Below are positions 25,188 through 33,916 of a stretch of 64,000 nt of DNA, in pieces; within the stretch, counting starts at the first letter, position 1; every line of letters starts with the position of its first letter. Position numbers and translations under genes: made by a program. The stretch spans positions 1,984,001-2,048,000 of the forward strand of contig JAWKPL010000001.1 of assembly GCA_041390685.1 (NCBI GenBank), given 5' to 3'. This DNA comes from JAIBBD01 sp041390685 (GTDB lineage Bacteria > Chloroflexota > Dehalococcoidia > UBA2979). The notes beneath the pieces were generated by a model, which worked only from the letters and a program-made list of their open reading frames with translations, searched no databases and had not been told where the DNA came from.

Positions 25188-26276
25188 ATGATGCCGGAGG
25201 ACATCGAGCGGCTGCTGGCGGAGCTGTCGGAGGCGCCGGGCCCGTCCGGCTTCGAGGGGTCGGTGCGCGCCGTCGTCGGCCGCGAACTGATGCCGCTGGC
25301 GGACGAGGTGGAGACGGACGGCCTCGGTTCGCTGATTGCCCGCCTCGGCGCCCCGACGGGCCGCCCGCGCGTGATGTTGAGCGCGCACATGGACGAGCTG
25401 GGCCTGATGGTCCGGCGCATCACCTCTGACGGATACCTGATGTTCCAGCCGCTCGGCGGATGGCTTGACCAGGCGCTGATCAACCAGCGCTGGCGCATCC
25501 TGACGAGCCGGGGGCCGGTGCTGGGCGTCACCGGTATCAAGACCGTGCACGTGATGAAGCCCGATGAGCGCGATCGCGTGTTCAAACGCGACGGCATGTT
25601 CATCGACGTCGGGGCCCGCGACCGCGCCGACGCCGAGGAACGCCTCGGCATCCGTCCCGGCGACCCCGTCGCGCCCGAGAGCGCGTTCGCGGCGCTCGCC
25701 GGCGGCGACCTGTACCTCGGCAAGGCGTGGGACGACCGGGCCGGCGTGGGCGTGCTGATCGAGGTGTTCCGCCGCCTCCGTGAACGGCCCGGCCCGAACA
25801 CAGTGTTCGCTGTGGCGACCGTGCAGGAAGAGGTGGGTCTGCGCGGCGCAGGCACGAGCGCGAACCGCGTCGCGCCCGACATCGGCATCAACCTCGAGTC
25901 GGGCGTGGCGGGCGACTATCCCGGCATCTCCGAGGACGAGGCGCAGGAGCGGCTGGGCGGCGGGCCCGCGATCTTCCTCCACGACAGCTCGATGCTGCCG
26001 AACCTGAAGCTGCGCGACCTGGCGATCGAGGTGGCGGCGGAGCTTGGGATCGAGCTGCAGTTCAACGTACTTACCGGCTACGGGCAGGACGGCGCGGCGA
26101 TGCAGCAGGCGTACGCGGGTGCGCCGGTCATCAATGTCACCGTCCCCACGCGTTACCTGCACAGCCACAACAGCGTCATCCATCGCGGCGACTTCCTCGG
26201 CGCGATGGCGCTGGTCACAGAGCTGGTGCAGCGGCTCGATGCGGCGACGGTGGAGGAGATCCGACGCTTCGACTGA
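25188..26276 (+). CDS. M42 family metallopeptidase (glutamyl/tetrahedral aminopeptidase-like)
   Basis: 362-residue metallo-aminopeptidase that probably assembles as a large cage and trims peptides in the cytoplasm. Metal-ligand blocks are all present: MLSAHMDELGLMVR, GKAWDDRAGVGVL, VATVQEEVGLRGA with the catalytic Glu, IGINLESGVAGDYP and the C-terminal RYLHSHNSVIHRGD. Two ATGs are adjacent (25188, 25191) with GGGAG just upstream; the frame is open further upstream but not similar. TAGAAT at 25147-25152 is a plausible -10. The gene is divergent from pgeF. Confidence 0.94.
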   Translation: MMPEDIERLLAELSEAPGPSGFEGSVRAVVGRELMPLADEVETDGLGSLIARLGAPTGRPRVMLSAHMDELGLMVRRITSDGYLMFQPLGGWLDQALINQRWRILTSRGPVLGVTGIKTVHVMKPDERDRVFKRDGMFIDVGARDRADAEERLGIRPGDPVAPESAFAALAGGDLYLGKAWDDRAGVGVLIEVFRRLRERPGPNTVFAVATVQEEVGLRGAGTSANRVAPDIGINLESGVAGDYPGISEDEAQERLGGGPAIFLHDSSMLPNLKLRDLAIEVAAELGIELQFNVLTGYGQDGAAMQQAYAGAPVINVTVPTRYLHSHNSVIHRGDFLGAMALVTELVQRLDAATVEEIRRFD

Positions 26277-26301
26277 GCTTCGCCTGCCGTCCCTGCAAGC
26301 G

Positions 26302-26330
26302 TGGACTGGGCGGCGAGCCTCGCGTACGAT
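26302..26330 (+). promoter_or_regulatory. Putative promoter of the ferredoxin gene
   Basis: TGGACT (26302-26307) and TACGAT (26325-26330) are separated by 17 bases and lie 44 bases before the ATG at 26374. The same TACGAT box occurs upstream of the rhomboid gene. Confidence 0.4.
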
Positions 26331-26373
26331 TTGCGCGATACAGCGCGGCTTTCTGTCTCGAGAGGTGAGCGCC

Positions 26374-26979
26374 ATGGCGTTCGTGATCACGCAGACCTGC
26401 ATCGACACTCAGGATCAGGCCTGTGTCGAGGTATGCCCGGTCGACTGCATCCACTTCGAAGAGGGTGCGGACCGGATGCTATACATCAACCCCCTCGAGT
26501 GCATCGACTGCGGGGCGTGCCAGCCCGCGTGCCCGGTGCAGGCCATCTTCCCGGAGGGTGACGTCCCCGCCGACCAGGCGCCGTTCATCGAGATCAACTC
26601 CCTGTGGTACCAGGACGCCGCCGCGGCTCGCGCGAAGGTCGCCCCGATGTCGGGCGGCGGAGGTGCCGCCGCGCCCGCGGCTGCCCCGGCCGCCGAAGAC
26701 GGCGCGGAGGCTCCGGCCGCTGCACCAGCCCCCGCGGCTGCTCCAGCGGCCGCCGCCTCTGCGGCTGCCCCGCCTGCGGCGCCGGCCCGTCCCTCACGCG
26801 AGGAGCTCGGCGGGTACAAGTACGGGGAGAACGGCGTCGAGGGGAAGTGCGCTGTCTGCGGCCAGTACGTCGTCAAAGGCGGCGTGAAGTTCCGCGCAAA
26901 GTCCGTGCTGTGCCCCGAGGATGCCGACAAGATGTCACGCCTCGAGCGGACGTTCGGCCTCCCCGGAGGTCGCCGCTAG
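26374..26979 (+). CDS. 7Fe-type ferredoxin with Ala/Pro linker and C-terminal Cys motif
   Basis: 201 residues. The first 80 form a seven-iron ferredoxin like Azotobacter FdI: Cys9, Cys17, Cys21, Cys25, then Cys43, Cys46, Cys49 and Cys53, with the position corresponding to FdI Cys11 not Cys. It should carry a 3Fe-4S and a 4Fe-4S cluster. A low-complexity Ala/Pro region follows (about 90-140), then a domain with CAVCG (Cys159, Cys162) and LCPED (Cys180), resembling half of a zinc ribbon. This extension is unusual for ferredoxins. It may be a docking or metal-binding module. No obvious redox partner adjoins it. Confidence 0.85.
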   Translation: MAFVITQTCIDTQDQACVEVCPVDCIHFEEGADRMLYINPLECIDCGACQPACPVQAIFPEGDVPADQAPFIEINSLWYQDAAAARAKVAPMSGGGGAAAPAAAPAAEDGAEAPAAAPAPAAAPAAAASAAAPPAAPARPSREELGGYKYGENGVEGKCAVCGQYVVKGGVKFRAKSVLCPEDADKMSRLERTFGLPGGRR

Positions 26980-27671
26980 CCGCTCTGGCCCTCGGCCGGC
27001 GCTGATGCCGCCTCGATTGGCGGCGGCGCCGCCTCCGTCAGGTGGCAGCGCTCATTGAGTCCCACCACCGCCCAGCGGTCGCCGTCCCGCACCTCGACCA
27101 CGCTCAACGACGCGAGGTCCACGCGGAAGCCGCGCCACGCGCTCAATGGCACGCCGAGGGCGTGACAGAGCAGCGTCCGCAACGCGAGGTTGTGCGATAC
27201 GACCGCGATGGCCTGCCCTCGATGGCGGTCGACGATCTCCCTCGCCGCCGCGACCATGCGGCCCTGGGCCTGCCGCAGCGACTCGCCGCCGGGGATCGGC
27301 ACGTCGACGCCTGAGTCCTCGCGCCAGCTCGCGATGAACGCGGCGTAGCGCTCGCGCATCTCCTCCCCGGTCATCCCGTCCAGGTCGCCGTGGTCCACTT
27401 CGGACAGGCGCTCGTCGACGATGATCTCGAGGCCCAGCGGCGAAGCGATGGCCGCGGCCGTCTCGCGCGCGCGGGAGGACGGACTCGCGTAGACGGCGGA
27501 CGGCCTGAGCGCCGCGACCACCGCCCCCGCGGCGGCGGCCTGCGCGCGTCCGGTGTCGTTCAAGGGCACGTCGCGCCGTCCCTGGGTGCGCCCCGAGGCG
27601 TTGCCGTCCGTCTCGCCGTGGCGGACGAGGTAGAGCCGGGTCACTTCCTCCGGCGACGGTCCGCTGGTCAT
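26976..27671 (-). CDS. Histidine phosphatase family protein
   Basis: About 231 residues of the phosphoglycerate mutase-like superfamily. RLYLVRHGETDGNASGR holds the catalytic RHG, ASPSSRARETAAAI the second Arg, LSEVDHGDLDGMTGEE the Glu, and AVVSHNLALRTLLCHALG the second His. Members range from alpha-ribazole phosphatase to acid phosphatases; the substrate cannot be read. ATG 27671 overlaps the preceding gene stop (ATGA), supporting coupling to the DUF2344 protein. Its stop shares CTAG with the ferredoxin gene. Confidence 0.9.
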   Translation of the reverse strand: MTSGPSPEEVTRLYLVRHGETDGNASGRTQGRRDVPLNDTGRAQAAAAGAVVAALRPSAVYASPSSRARETAAAIASPLGLEIIVDERLSEVDHGDLDGMTGEEMRERYAAFIASWREDSGVDVPIPGGESLRQAQGRMVAAAREIVDRHRGQAIAVVSHNLALRTLLCHALGVPLSAWRGFRVDLASLSVVEVRDGDRWAVVGLNERCHLTEAAPPPIEAASAPAEGQSG

Positions 27672-28354
27672 TCGAAGCGTCCTCGTTCCCGCCACGCACG
27701 GATGGCGACCAGCGGTCGGTCGACCTCGATCGCCGTGCGCGAGAGCACCGCACCGCAGTCGGCGACGCCGAGGGCGGCGAGCACCGAGGCCGGGCGTACG
27801 GAGCGCTCCTGGGACAGCGCGAGGCGCATCTCGACGGCAGCGCCCCCCGCGGTCGATGACACGCGCAGGTCATAGACCAGCGGTCGCAGGTCAAAGCGCC
27901 GGATGCGCTCGCCGCGCTGCTCCTCCCAGTCGAGCGTCTGGAGCGCCAGCAGGGCGGAGACGCGCGCGGCGAGGTCATGCGGCTGGAGCGGGCCCTCGAA
28001 GGTCGCGCGGTAGCGGGCGGCGCGCACGGACGCGCCGAGCGAGGGCAGGCGTTCCCCGATCTCCTCCGCGTGGCACGGTTCGAGGCCATCGGGCAGCGTT
28101 GCTGACAGGCGAGTGACGACCACCTGCGGGTCCGCCGGCGCCGCCAGCACCGCGTCGACCAGCTCCGCCTCGCCGGTCGTGTCCTGAGGCAACGGCGGGC
28201 CGGTCTCGATGCGCGCGCGCTTCGAGCCCTCGGGCCGGGCCAGCCTGAGCCCGGCGGCCTCGAACGCATCGTGCCACGTCCGACCGAGGTTCCCGAGTGG
28301 CCGCTCAGAGGACAGAGAGTTGCGATAGGTCACGCGCAGGCGCTGAAACGGCAC
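27668..28354 (-). CDS. DUF2344 / TIGR03936 radical SAM-linked protein
   Basis: About 228 residues. FQRLRVTYRN, the AFEAAGLRLARPEGSKRARI segment and GPPLPQDTTGEAELVDAVL match TIGR03936, which is normally fused or adjacent to a B12-binding radical SAM protein. No such partner is seen near it. The GTG at 28354 is preferred because GAGGAG lies four bases upstream; an ATG at 28408 is also in frame. It is coupled to the phosphatase gene by an ATGA overlap. Its exact function is unknown, although the family is linked to RNA modification loci. Confidence 0.82.
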   Translation of the reverse strand: MPFQRLRVTYRNSLSSERPLGNLGRTWHDAFEAAGLRLARPEGSKRARIETGPPLPQDTTGEAELVDAVLAAPADPQVVVTRLSATLPDGLEPCHAEEIGERLPSLGASVRAARYRATFEGPLQPHDLAARVSALLALQTLDWEEQRGERIRRFDLRPLVYDLRVSSTAGGAAVEMRLALSQERSVRPASVLAALGVADCGAVLSRTAIEVDRPLVAIRAWRERGRFE

Positions 28355-28585
28355 AAGACTCCTCGCTCGCTGGCACGAGCGAAGCGCCCGCGCGAACGAG
28401 TCGATCATGCCGCACGAGCGAGCGCGTGGGGAAGAGCGTGAGCCTGCGGCATGTGCGGGCCGGTGAAGCGCGCGTTTTCAAGAGGCGAACGTCCTGCTGT
28501 GGCATTTCGCACGCTGGTGAGTTGCGCTATCGTCTGCCGGTGCACGCGTCGTCGTGCGGCGGCACGGCGCAGGAGGACGTCACAC

Positions 28586-31141
28586 ATGCGCCAGGTCCGG
28601 CTCATCGAGTCAGGCCAGCCCACGCGCTGGCTCCTGTTGCTGGTCGTACTCGCCTCGATGGCAATCGCTGCCTACCCGCTGTTCTTCAGCCCGCAGAGCG
28701 CCTACGGCATCGAGGGAGGGTGTGAGGACGCCCCGATCACCGTCGAGTTCGACGAGGGTGGGGTGGCGAGCTACCAGGTTCCGGAGGAGTCGGAACAGAC
28801 GATCGTAGCCGTGTGCGTTGGGTTTAGCGTTGATGATCACGGTGGGCCGTATTTTAGCGATGACGCGTTGAACGAGGACATCGCATGTCTCCTCTCTGAG
28901 GGCATCGGGGGGGGCAGCGTCTCCGTAGGGGTCATCGAGGAGTGCAGCCCGGATCACATCGACATCTATCTCTCTGAGGAGCCGACGCCGCCCGCCGATT
29001 CCCACTGCGCGCCTCCACCTGATGCAATCGTTGCCTTCGTCGAGGGAGCGGCGATCTACAGCGTGCCGGATGTCGAATCAGGACAGTACGTCGAGGCGGT
29101 GTGCATCGACTACGGCGAGGGCCACGGCGAGGTGTACGACAGCGATGCCGCGCTCGAGGCGAGCGACAGCTGCATCGAATCCAACGGTATTGGCGGCCCC
29201 AACTTGATCGTGACGTTCAATGTCGAGGATGAGTCGTGCTACGCCGAGCATGTTGATGTGTACCTTGGCGAAGAGGAAGCGACGCCCACACCGACCCCGA
29301 CACCGGAGCTGTGCAGCAACGCTTCTGCCACACTCGCGGTCGGAGGCGGGGGGCAGGCGACGTACGTGGCGCCGCCCGGGTTCCGCGTGACCGCGATCTG
29401 CGCCTCGTTCACAGTGGATGACTTCGAGGGAGAGTCCGAGGGAGGCGAGGACCACACCGGGCCGTTGACGAACGGGCTGCACGCGGGCGGATGTCTCCTC
29501 GTTGGCGGTGTCGGCACGGGCATCGTGTCGGCGTTCCTCCTGCCGCAGGAGGGGTGCCCGGACGGCATCGACCACCTCGATGTCTATCAGGCGCCCATTC
29601 CACCCACTCCAATGCCCACCGCAACGGTGCCGCTCCCGACGCAGCCTCCCGCGACGGCGACGCCTCCGGCGACCGCTACACCGACGGCGACTGCGACTCC
29701 CACACCCACGGTTTCGGCGCCGCCGGCCTCAACCGTGACTCCCACGCCCACGGCGCAGGCGACCTCGACGGCCACGCCGCCGGTCTCTCCGGCGAGTGGG
29801 ACCCCGCCCGCGGACCCTCCGGCGGGCGACACACCCACGGGCGATACTCCGACCGGTGGTAGTGGCCCTTCGGGCGGCTCGCTTCCGCCTGGTGGTACGG
29901 GCGGTACCGGCGGCTCCGCTGGTGTGCCCGGCGGTGGGATCGTCGGCGGGCCCGGCCAGGCCGGCACCGCGACGCCCACGCCGACCGTGACCGCGACGGC
30001 GACACCGACCCGCACTCCCACCCCCACGCCGACGCGCACGGTGACTCCGACGCCGGCTCCGACTCTGACTCCGACCGCTACGCCCGCGCCGACATCGAGC
30101 CCGACCGTCGAGGCGACGGGGAGCAGCTTCCGTCCCGCGTTCGCGATGTCTGCGCGTGACGCCGGCGACACCAGCGGCAACGCCGAAGTGGTGTTCACCA
30201 ACCTGTTGCTGGCGGCCCTGCTGGTGCTGCTGATCCTCTTCGACGCCTCGATCATCAACTCGACGGTCGAGGAGAACCACGAATTCTTCGAGCCGTGGCT
30301 CGACCGCGTGACCGGCCCCGCGCGAGGGCTCTTCGAGCAGCTCGGCTTCGCGGTGCAGCAGGTGGCGGGGAACTGGTCGCTGGAGCGCCTGACGAGGTAC
30401 TCGTTACTCCTCGGGCTGACGAGCCTCGTCTACGCCATGCTGGACCCGGACTTCGGACTGAATCAGTCGACGGCCGTGCTCATGCTGAGCCTCATCATCG
30501 GCATCGGCCTGGTCACCGTGACGTTCGACGGCGCGCAGGTGTGGCTGGCCCGGCGGCGGTTCGGCCTGGCCGCCGGCATCATGTTCTTCCCCTTCGCGGT
30601 GATCCTGGCCATCGGCTCCGTCCTCATTTCGCGTCTGTTCGATGTGCATCCCGGCATCATTTACGGGTTCGTCGCCGCGGCCGCGCTCCTGCCAGGCCAG
30701 GAAGCCTCGCGGTCGGAGGACGGCCAGCTGGTGTACATCCCGATGCTCGTGGTGTTCGCGTTCAGCATCGCGAGCTGGCTGCTGGTGGCGCCGTTCCGAG
30801 CGTGGGCGGAGGACGGCAGCTTCCTCGGAGCATTGTTCGAGTCGATCGCGGTCGCCATGTTCGTCGGCGGCGTCCAGGGCCTGCTGTTCACGCTGGTGCC
30901 GATCGAGTTCATGGATGGACAAAAGGTCTGGAGGTGGAGCCGGCTGGCCTGGTTCTCGATCACGTTGCCCGTGGCGTTCGTGTTCCTGCACGTGCTGATG
31001 AACCCGCACGGCGACTTCGGGTCACCGATCGAGGAGACGAGCCTGCGCGCGCTCTTCATCCTCTGCATCGCGATCTGGCTCGCGACGGCGGTGGTCTGGC
31101 TCTACTTCCGTCAGCGCCGGGCCCGCATGCAGTCGGTCTGA
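28586..31141 (+). CDS. Large surface-exposed membrane protein with three four-Cys modules
   Basis: 851 residues, not a recognised family. A membrane segment at about 15-35 anchors the N-terminus. Three tandem modules of about 85-95 residues follow (about 46-129, 141-228, 243-335), each with four Cys and ending HIDIY, HVDVY or HLDVY. Next is a low-complexity Thr/Pro-rich stalk (about 336-550), then a region with about seven membrane segments to the end. The cysteines sit at 46/77/101/120, 141/173/196/218 and 243/272/303/324. The disulfide-like spacing and mucin-like stalk suggest an extracellular ligand domain on a membrane base. AGGAGG lies nine bases before ATG 28586. Confidence 0.75.
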   Translation: MRQVRLIESGQPTRWLLLLVVLASMAIAAYPLFFSPQSAYGIEGGCEDAPITVEFDEGGVASYQVPEESEQTIVAVCVGFSVDDHGGPYFSDDALNEDIACLLSEGIGGGSVSVGVIEECSPDHIDIYLSEEPTPPADSHCAPPPDAIVAFVEGAAIYSVPDVESGQYVEAVCIDYGEGHGEVYDSDAALEASDSCIESNGIGGPNLIVTFNVEDESCYAEHVDVYLGEEEATPTPTPTPELCSNASATLAVGGGGQATYVAPPGFRVTAICASFTVDDFEGESEGGEDHTGPLTNGLHAGGCLLVGGVGTGIVSAFLLPQEGCPDGIDHLDVYQAPIPPTPMPTATVPLPTQPPATATPPATATPTATATPTPTVSAPPASTVTPTPTAQATSTATPPVSPASGTPPADPPAGDTPTGDTPTGGSGPSGGSLPPGGTGGTGGSAGVPGGGIVGGPGQAGTATPTPTVTATATPTRTPTPTPTRTVTPTPAPTLTPTATPAPTSSPTVEATGSSFRPAFAMSARDAGDTSGNAEVVFTNLLLAALLVLLILFDASIINSTVEENHEFFEPWLDRVTGPARGLFEQLGFAVQQVAGNWSLERLTRYSLLLGLTSLVYAMLDPDFGLNQSTAVLMLSLIIGIGLVTVTFDGAQVWLARRRFGLAAGIMFFPFAVILAIGSVLISRLFDVHPGIIYGFVAAAALLPGQEASRSEDGQLVYIPMLVVFAFSIASWLLVAPFRAWAEDGSFLGALFESIAVAMFVGGVQGLLFTLVPIEFMDGQKVWRWSRLAWFSITLPVAFVFLHVLMNPHGDFGSPIEETSLRALFILCIAIWLATAVVWLYFRQRRARMQSV
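28721..29593 (+). repeat. Three-fold protein repeat region in the surface protein
   Basis: The coding region for the three four-cysteine modules, about 250 bp each in order. DNA identity between copies is modest, but the protein pattern repeats with equal Cys order and a terminal H[IVL]DVY-type motif. The first two modules are more similar to each other than to the third. Confidence 0.7.
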
Positions 31142-31187
31142 GACGGCTTAGTGTAGAGCGATGGTCGGTCGGCGGGGCAGGACCAGC

Positions 31188-32147
31188 CTAGCCGCGGCCC
31201 CAGTGCGTGCGCACCGCTTCGAGGAGGATCGCGGCTGCTGCTCGCGGGTCCTGGCGGCGGGCCGCGACCTCGTCGACCAGCGTCTCGAGGATGCCCTCAC
31301 CCTGCGCCGTCTCCAGCGCCTGGCGATGCAGCGCGGCACGGGCCAGGGACACGATCTGCGCCTCCGCCAGCGTCCGCCGCTCCTCGTCCGCGTGTCCTGA
31401 GGTGCGCAGGTAGTCCTGGTGGGCGTCGATCTTGTCCACCAGCGCGTCCAGGCCTTCGTTGTGGCGGGCCACGGTCATCAGGATGGGCGGTTCCCAGGCG
31501 CGCGGCGGCGCGATGGCGAGCAACGCACGCAACTGCATCGCCGCCGTCTCGGCGCCGGCGATGTCCGCCTTGTTGACGACCATCACCTGCGCGATCTCCA
31601 TCAGCCCGGCCTTCATCGACTGCACGTCGTCGCCGCCCGCCGGCGTCGTGACCAGGACAGTCGTCTGCGTGGCCGTAGCTACTTCCACCTCGTCCTGGCC
31701 CGCACCCACCGTCTCGACGATCACGACGTCGTAGCCGGCGGCGTCCATGACGTCGACGACGCCGGAGGCCGTCTCGGCGAGGCCGCCGAGGTTGCCTCGG
31801 GACGCCATGGAGCGCATGAACACGCCGCCGTCGGCGGTCAGGTCCTGCATGCGGATGCGGTCGCCGAGGATCGCGCCGTGCGAGAACGGCGAGGAGGGGT
31901 CGACGGCGACGATCCCCACCGTGCGGCCTCGGCGGCGCTCTTCGCGCGCCAGCGCGGCCACGAGCGTCGACTTACCGACACCGGCGGAGCCAGTCACGCC
32001 GATCGTCTGCGCGCGGCCGGTGCTCGCGTACAGCCCGGCGAGGATCGCTCGCCCGGCGGCGTTGTCCGCCTCGACGTGGGTGATCGCGCGCGCGAGTGCG
32101 CGGCGGTCGCCGCCGGCGACTCGCTGGATGAGTTCGGTCGGCTCCAA
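31188..32147 (-). CDS. meaB: Methylmalonyl-CoA mutase chaperone GTPase MeaB
   Basis: 319-residue G3E GTPase that protects and reloads the B12-dependent mutase. P-loop GSAGVGKSTLV, IVAVDPSSPFSHGAILGDRIRM, SMASRGNLGGLA, VIVETVGAGQDE and VVNKAD define the family. The start is TTG at 32147, one base after the stop of the B12-subunit gene. It is the last gene of the mutase operon. Its own stop lies 47 bases from the end of the convergent surface protein gene. Confidence 0.96.
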   Translation of the reverse strand: MEPTELIQRVAGGDRRALARAITHVEADNAAGRAILAGLYASTGRAQTIGVTGSAGVGKSTLVAALAREERRRGRTVGIVAVDPSSPFSHGAILGDRIRMQDLTADGGVFMRSMASRGNLGGLAETASGVVDVMDAAGYDVVIVETVGAGQDEVEVATATQTTVLVTTPAGGDDVQSMKAGLMEIAQVMVVNKADIAGAETAAMQLRALLAIAPPRAWEPPILMTVARHNEGLDALVDKIDAHQDYLRTSGHADEERRTLAEAQIVSLARAALHRQALETAQGEGILETLVDEVAARRQDPRAAAAILLEAVRTHWGRG

Positions 32148-32148
32148 G

Positions 32149-32559
32149 CTACTGCTTCTCGGTCACGTTCTCGCGCAGGAACGCGATGATATCGTTCGTG
32201 TCCGTGCCGGGCCCGAAGACGCCCCGGAAGCCCATCTCCTGGATGGCCGGGATGTCGCCTTCGGGGATGATGCCGCCGCAGAACAGCAGCACGTCGTCCA
32301 CGCCGCGCTGCCGGAGCTCGGCGATCACGCGCGGGAACAGCTCGAGGTGCGCGCCGGAGAGGATCGACAGCCCGACGACATCGACATCTTCCTGCAGCGC
32401 GGCCTCGGCGATCATCTCGGGCGTCTGACGGATGCCGGTGTAGATGACCTCCATGCCGGCGTCTCGCAGCGCTCGCGCGACGACCTTCGCGCCGCGGTCG
32501 TGCCCGTCGAGGCCGGGCTTTGCGATGAGGACGCGCAGCGTCCGCTGTTCCGTGGTCAT
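32149..32559 (-). CDS. mcmA2: Methylmalonyl-CoA mutase small subunit (B12-binding)
   Basis: 136-residue cobalamin-binding domain that pairs with the separate large subunit at 33916-35571. The B12 signature LDGHDRGAKVVARALRD contains the His that coordinates cobalt, followed by GLSILSGAHLELF and FCGGIIPEGDIPA. The length matches a stand-alone C-terminal domain of the mutase. The ATG at 32559 follows the double VOC gene stop by about 45 bases; the upstream open frame has no domain similarity. A mutase split in two genes is common in archaea and some Chloroflexota. Confidence 0.95.
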   Translation of the reverse strand: MTTEQRTLRVLIAKPGLDGHDRGAKVVARALRDAGMEVIYTGIRQTPEMIAEAALQEDVDVVGLSILSGAHLELFPRVIAELRQRGVDDVLLFCGGIIPEGDIPAIQEMGFRGVFGPGTDTNDIIAFLRENVTEKQ

Positions 32560-32603
32560 GCTCGTGCTCCTGTCGCCTCTGTCTTCGCTCGACCGGGTCG
32601 AGA

Positions 32604-33419
32604 TTACCGCGTGTATGAGATGAGCTGAATCGCCATGCCGAATGCCGCGCTGGCCGGGACCGACGACACGCGCGCGTTCGGCAGCAGCGAGGGAGCGGCG
32701 TCCGGCATCTCGATGCCCGCCGCGCGGTAGCGCGCGATCTCCGCGTCGAGGTCTTGCACCTCGATGGCGACCATCGGCACCGCGCCCTGTCCCTGATCGG
32801 CGATCTGCTGTGCGATCGGGGCGTCCGGCGTCGCCGGCGAGAGCAGCTCGATCGTGCACTGGCCGCAGGGCACCTGGTCGATCAGTGTGCCGTTGAACGG
32901 TCCCAGGCGACCGGCGACGCGCACGCCGAGGACGCGTTCCCAGGACGCCGCCAGGGCGGCCGGGTCGCTGGTCCGCACCGCGAGGTGGTCGAACCCCTTC
33001 GCGGACGATACGTGTGTACCCGCCGGCGGCTCGGCCAGCTCCACGAGCACGCCGTTCATCGAGCGCGGGTGGATGAACGCCACCTGTCCGGCGAGCCCGC
33101 GGCGCGCCGCCTGGTCGATCAGCTCCACATCGAGGCCCTTGATGCGTGCGAGTTCGCCGTCGATGTCGTCCGTGGCGAAGCAGTAGTGGTGCAGCGTCGG
33201 ACCGCGGCTCTCGAGGAAGCGCGCCACGCCGGTATCCTCGCGCACTGGCTGGATGAGCTCGATCTCGTTCTCGCCGACCTCGAGCAAGACGCCGCGCACG
33301 CCCTGCTCGTCGATGACCTCGTCACCGGTCACCATGAGGCCCATCGTGTCGCGGTAGAAGGTGAGCGCGGCGTCAGCGTCCGGGACGACGACGGCCACGT
33401 GGTGCAAGCGGCTGATCAC
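32604..33419 (-). CDS. Methylmalonyl-CoA epimerase fused to a second VOC domain
   Basis: 271 residues with two glyoxalase-like (VOC) domains. Domain one (about 1-132) has SRLHHVAVVVPDADAALTFY, GENEIELIQPV, TLHHYCFATDDID and NGVLVELAE, the metal ligands and layout of methylmalonyl-CoA epimerase. Domain two (about 140-270) begins FDHLAVRTSDPAALAASWE; its ligand pattern is less clear. Typical epimerases are single-domain, about 140 residues, so the fusion is notable. Its place beside both mutase subunits supports an epimerase role. GTG at 33419 is the start. Confidence 0.88.
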   Translation of the reverse strand: MISRLHHVAVVVPDADAALTFYRDTMGLMVTGDEVIDEQGVRGVLLEVGENEIELIQPVREDTGVARFLESRGPTLHHYCFATDDIDGELARIKGLDVELIDQAARRGLAGQVAFIHPRSMNGVLVELAEPPAGTHVSSAKGFDHLAVRTSDPAALAASWERVLGVRVAGRLGPFNGTLIDQVPCGQCTIELLSPATPDAPIAQQIADQGQGAVPMVAIEVQDLDAEIARYRAAGIEMPDAAPSLLPNARVSSVPASAAFGMAIQLISYTR

Positions 33420-33448
33420 GGCAACTCCACTCTAGAACCGGCCTGTTG

Positions 33449-33916
33449 TTAGACGCCTCGCAAGCGTCTCCAGGCTGCGATCTGCTCGATATGCTCGCGG
33501 TCGTGCGATGCCGCGTCCGCGAGCCGGTGCGCGGTCTTGCCTTCGGCGTAGCGGTCGGGCTCGAGCACGCGCAGGCCGCGGACCGCTGCGTCGTGCCGCT
33601 CGCGGGCGGCGCGCAGACGCCCCATGGTCCGCTCCCAGCTGTCGTCCGCGGCTTCCTGCTGGCGCCGCGCGTTGAACGCGTCCAGGTCGTCGTCCTCGAA
33701 GTCCGGCACCTTCGGGCGCTCGCCGCGCGCCATCAGCTCGAGTGCGTGCGCGTAGCCGTCCTGCCACGCTGCGATGTTCACGATCACGTCCTTGACGGAC
33801 CAGCCGTCGATCGCCGGGTCGAGGCGCAGCGCTGCCGGGATCGCGTCGACCGCCTCGAGCAGTTCGGCCCGGGCGCGCGCGTTCTCCTCCACGATGCCGT
33901 CGAGGACGTCCGGCAT
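33449..33916 (-). CDS. DinB/mycothiol-maleylpyruvate isomerase-like protein
   Basis: 155 residues of the DinB-like four-helix fold. PAIDGWSVKDVIVNIAAWQDGYAHAL contains the W-S-VKD block and a helix where the first metal His normally sits (here INIAAW-type, His absent). The SHDREHIEQIAAWR segment near the end retains two His. ATG 33916 overlaps the mutase stop (ATGA), so it is translated with the mutase. The role is unknown; a thiol or CoA-linked side reaction is possible, but this is inference. Confidence 0.72.
   Translation of the reverse strand: MPDVLDGIVEENARARAELLEAVDAIPAALRLDPAIDGWSVKDVIVNIAAWQDGYAHALELMARGERPKVPDFEDDDLDAFNARRQQEAADDSWERTMGRLRAARERHDAAVRGLRVLEPDRYAEGKTAHRLADAASHDREHIEQIAAWRRLRGV

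Noticed and set aside
29587..30280. Possible CRISPR or tandem DNA repeat
   Set aside because: The repeats are degenerate Thr/Pro and Gly/Pro codons of the surface protein stalk. There are no spacers and no uniform repeat length.
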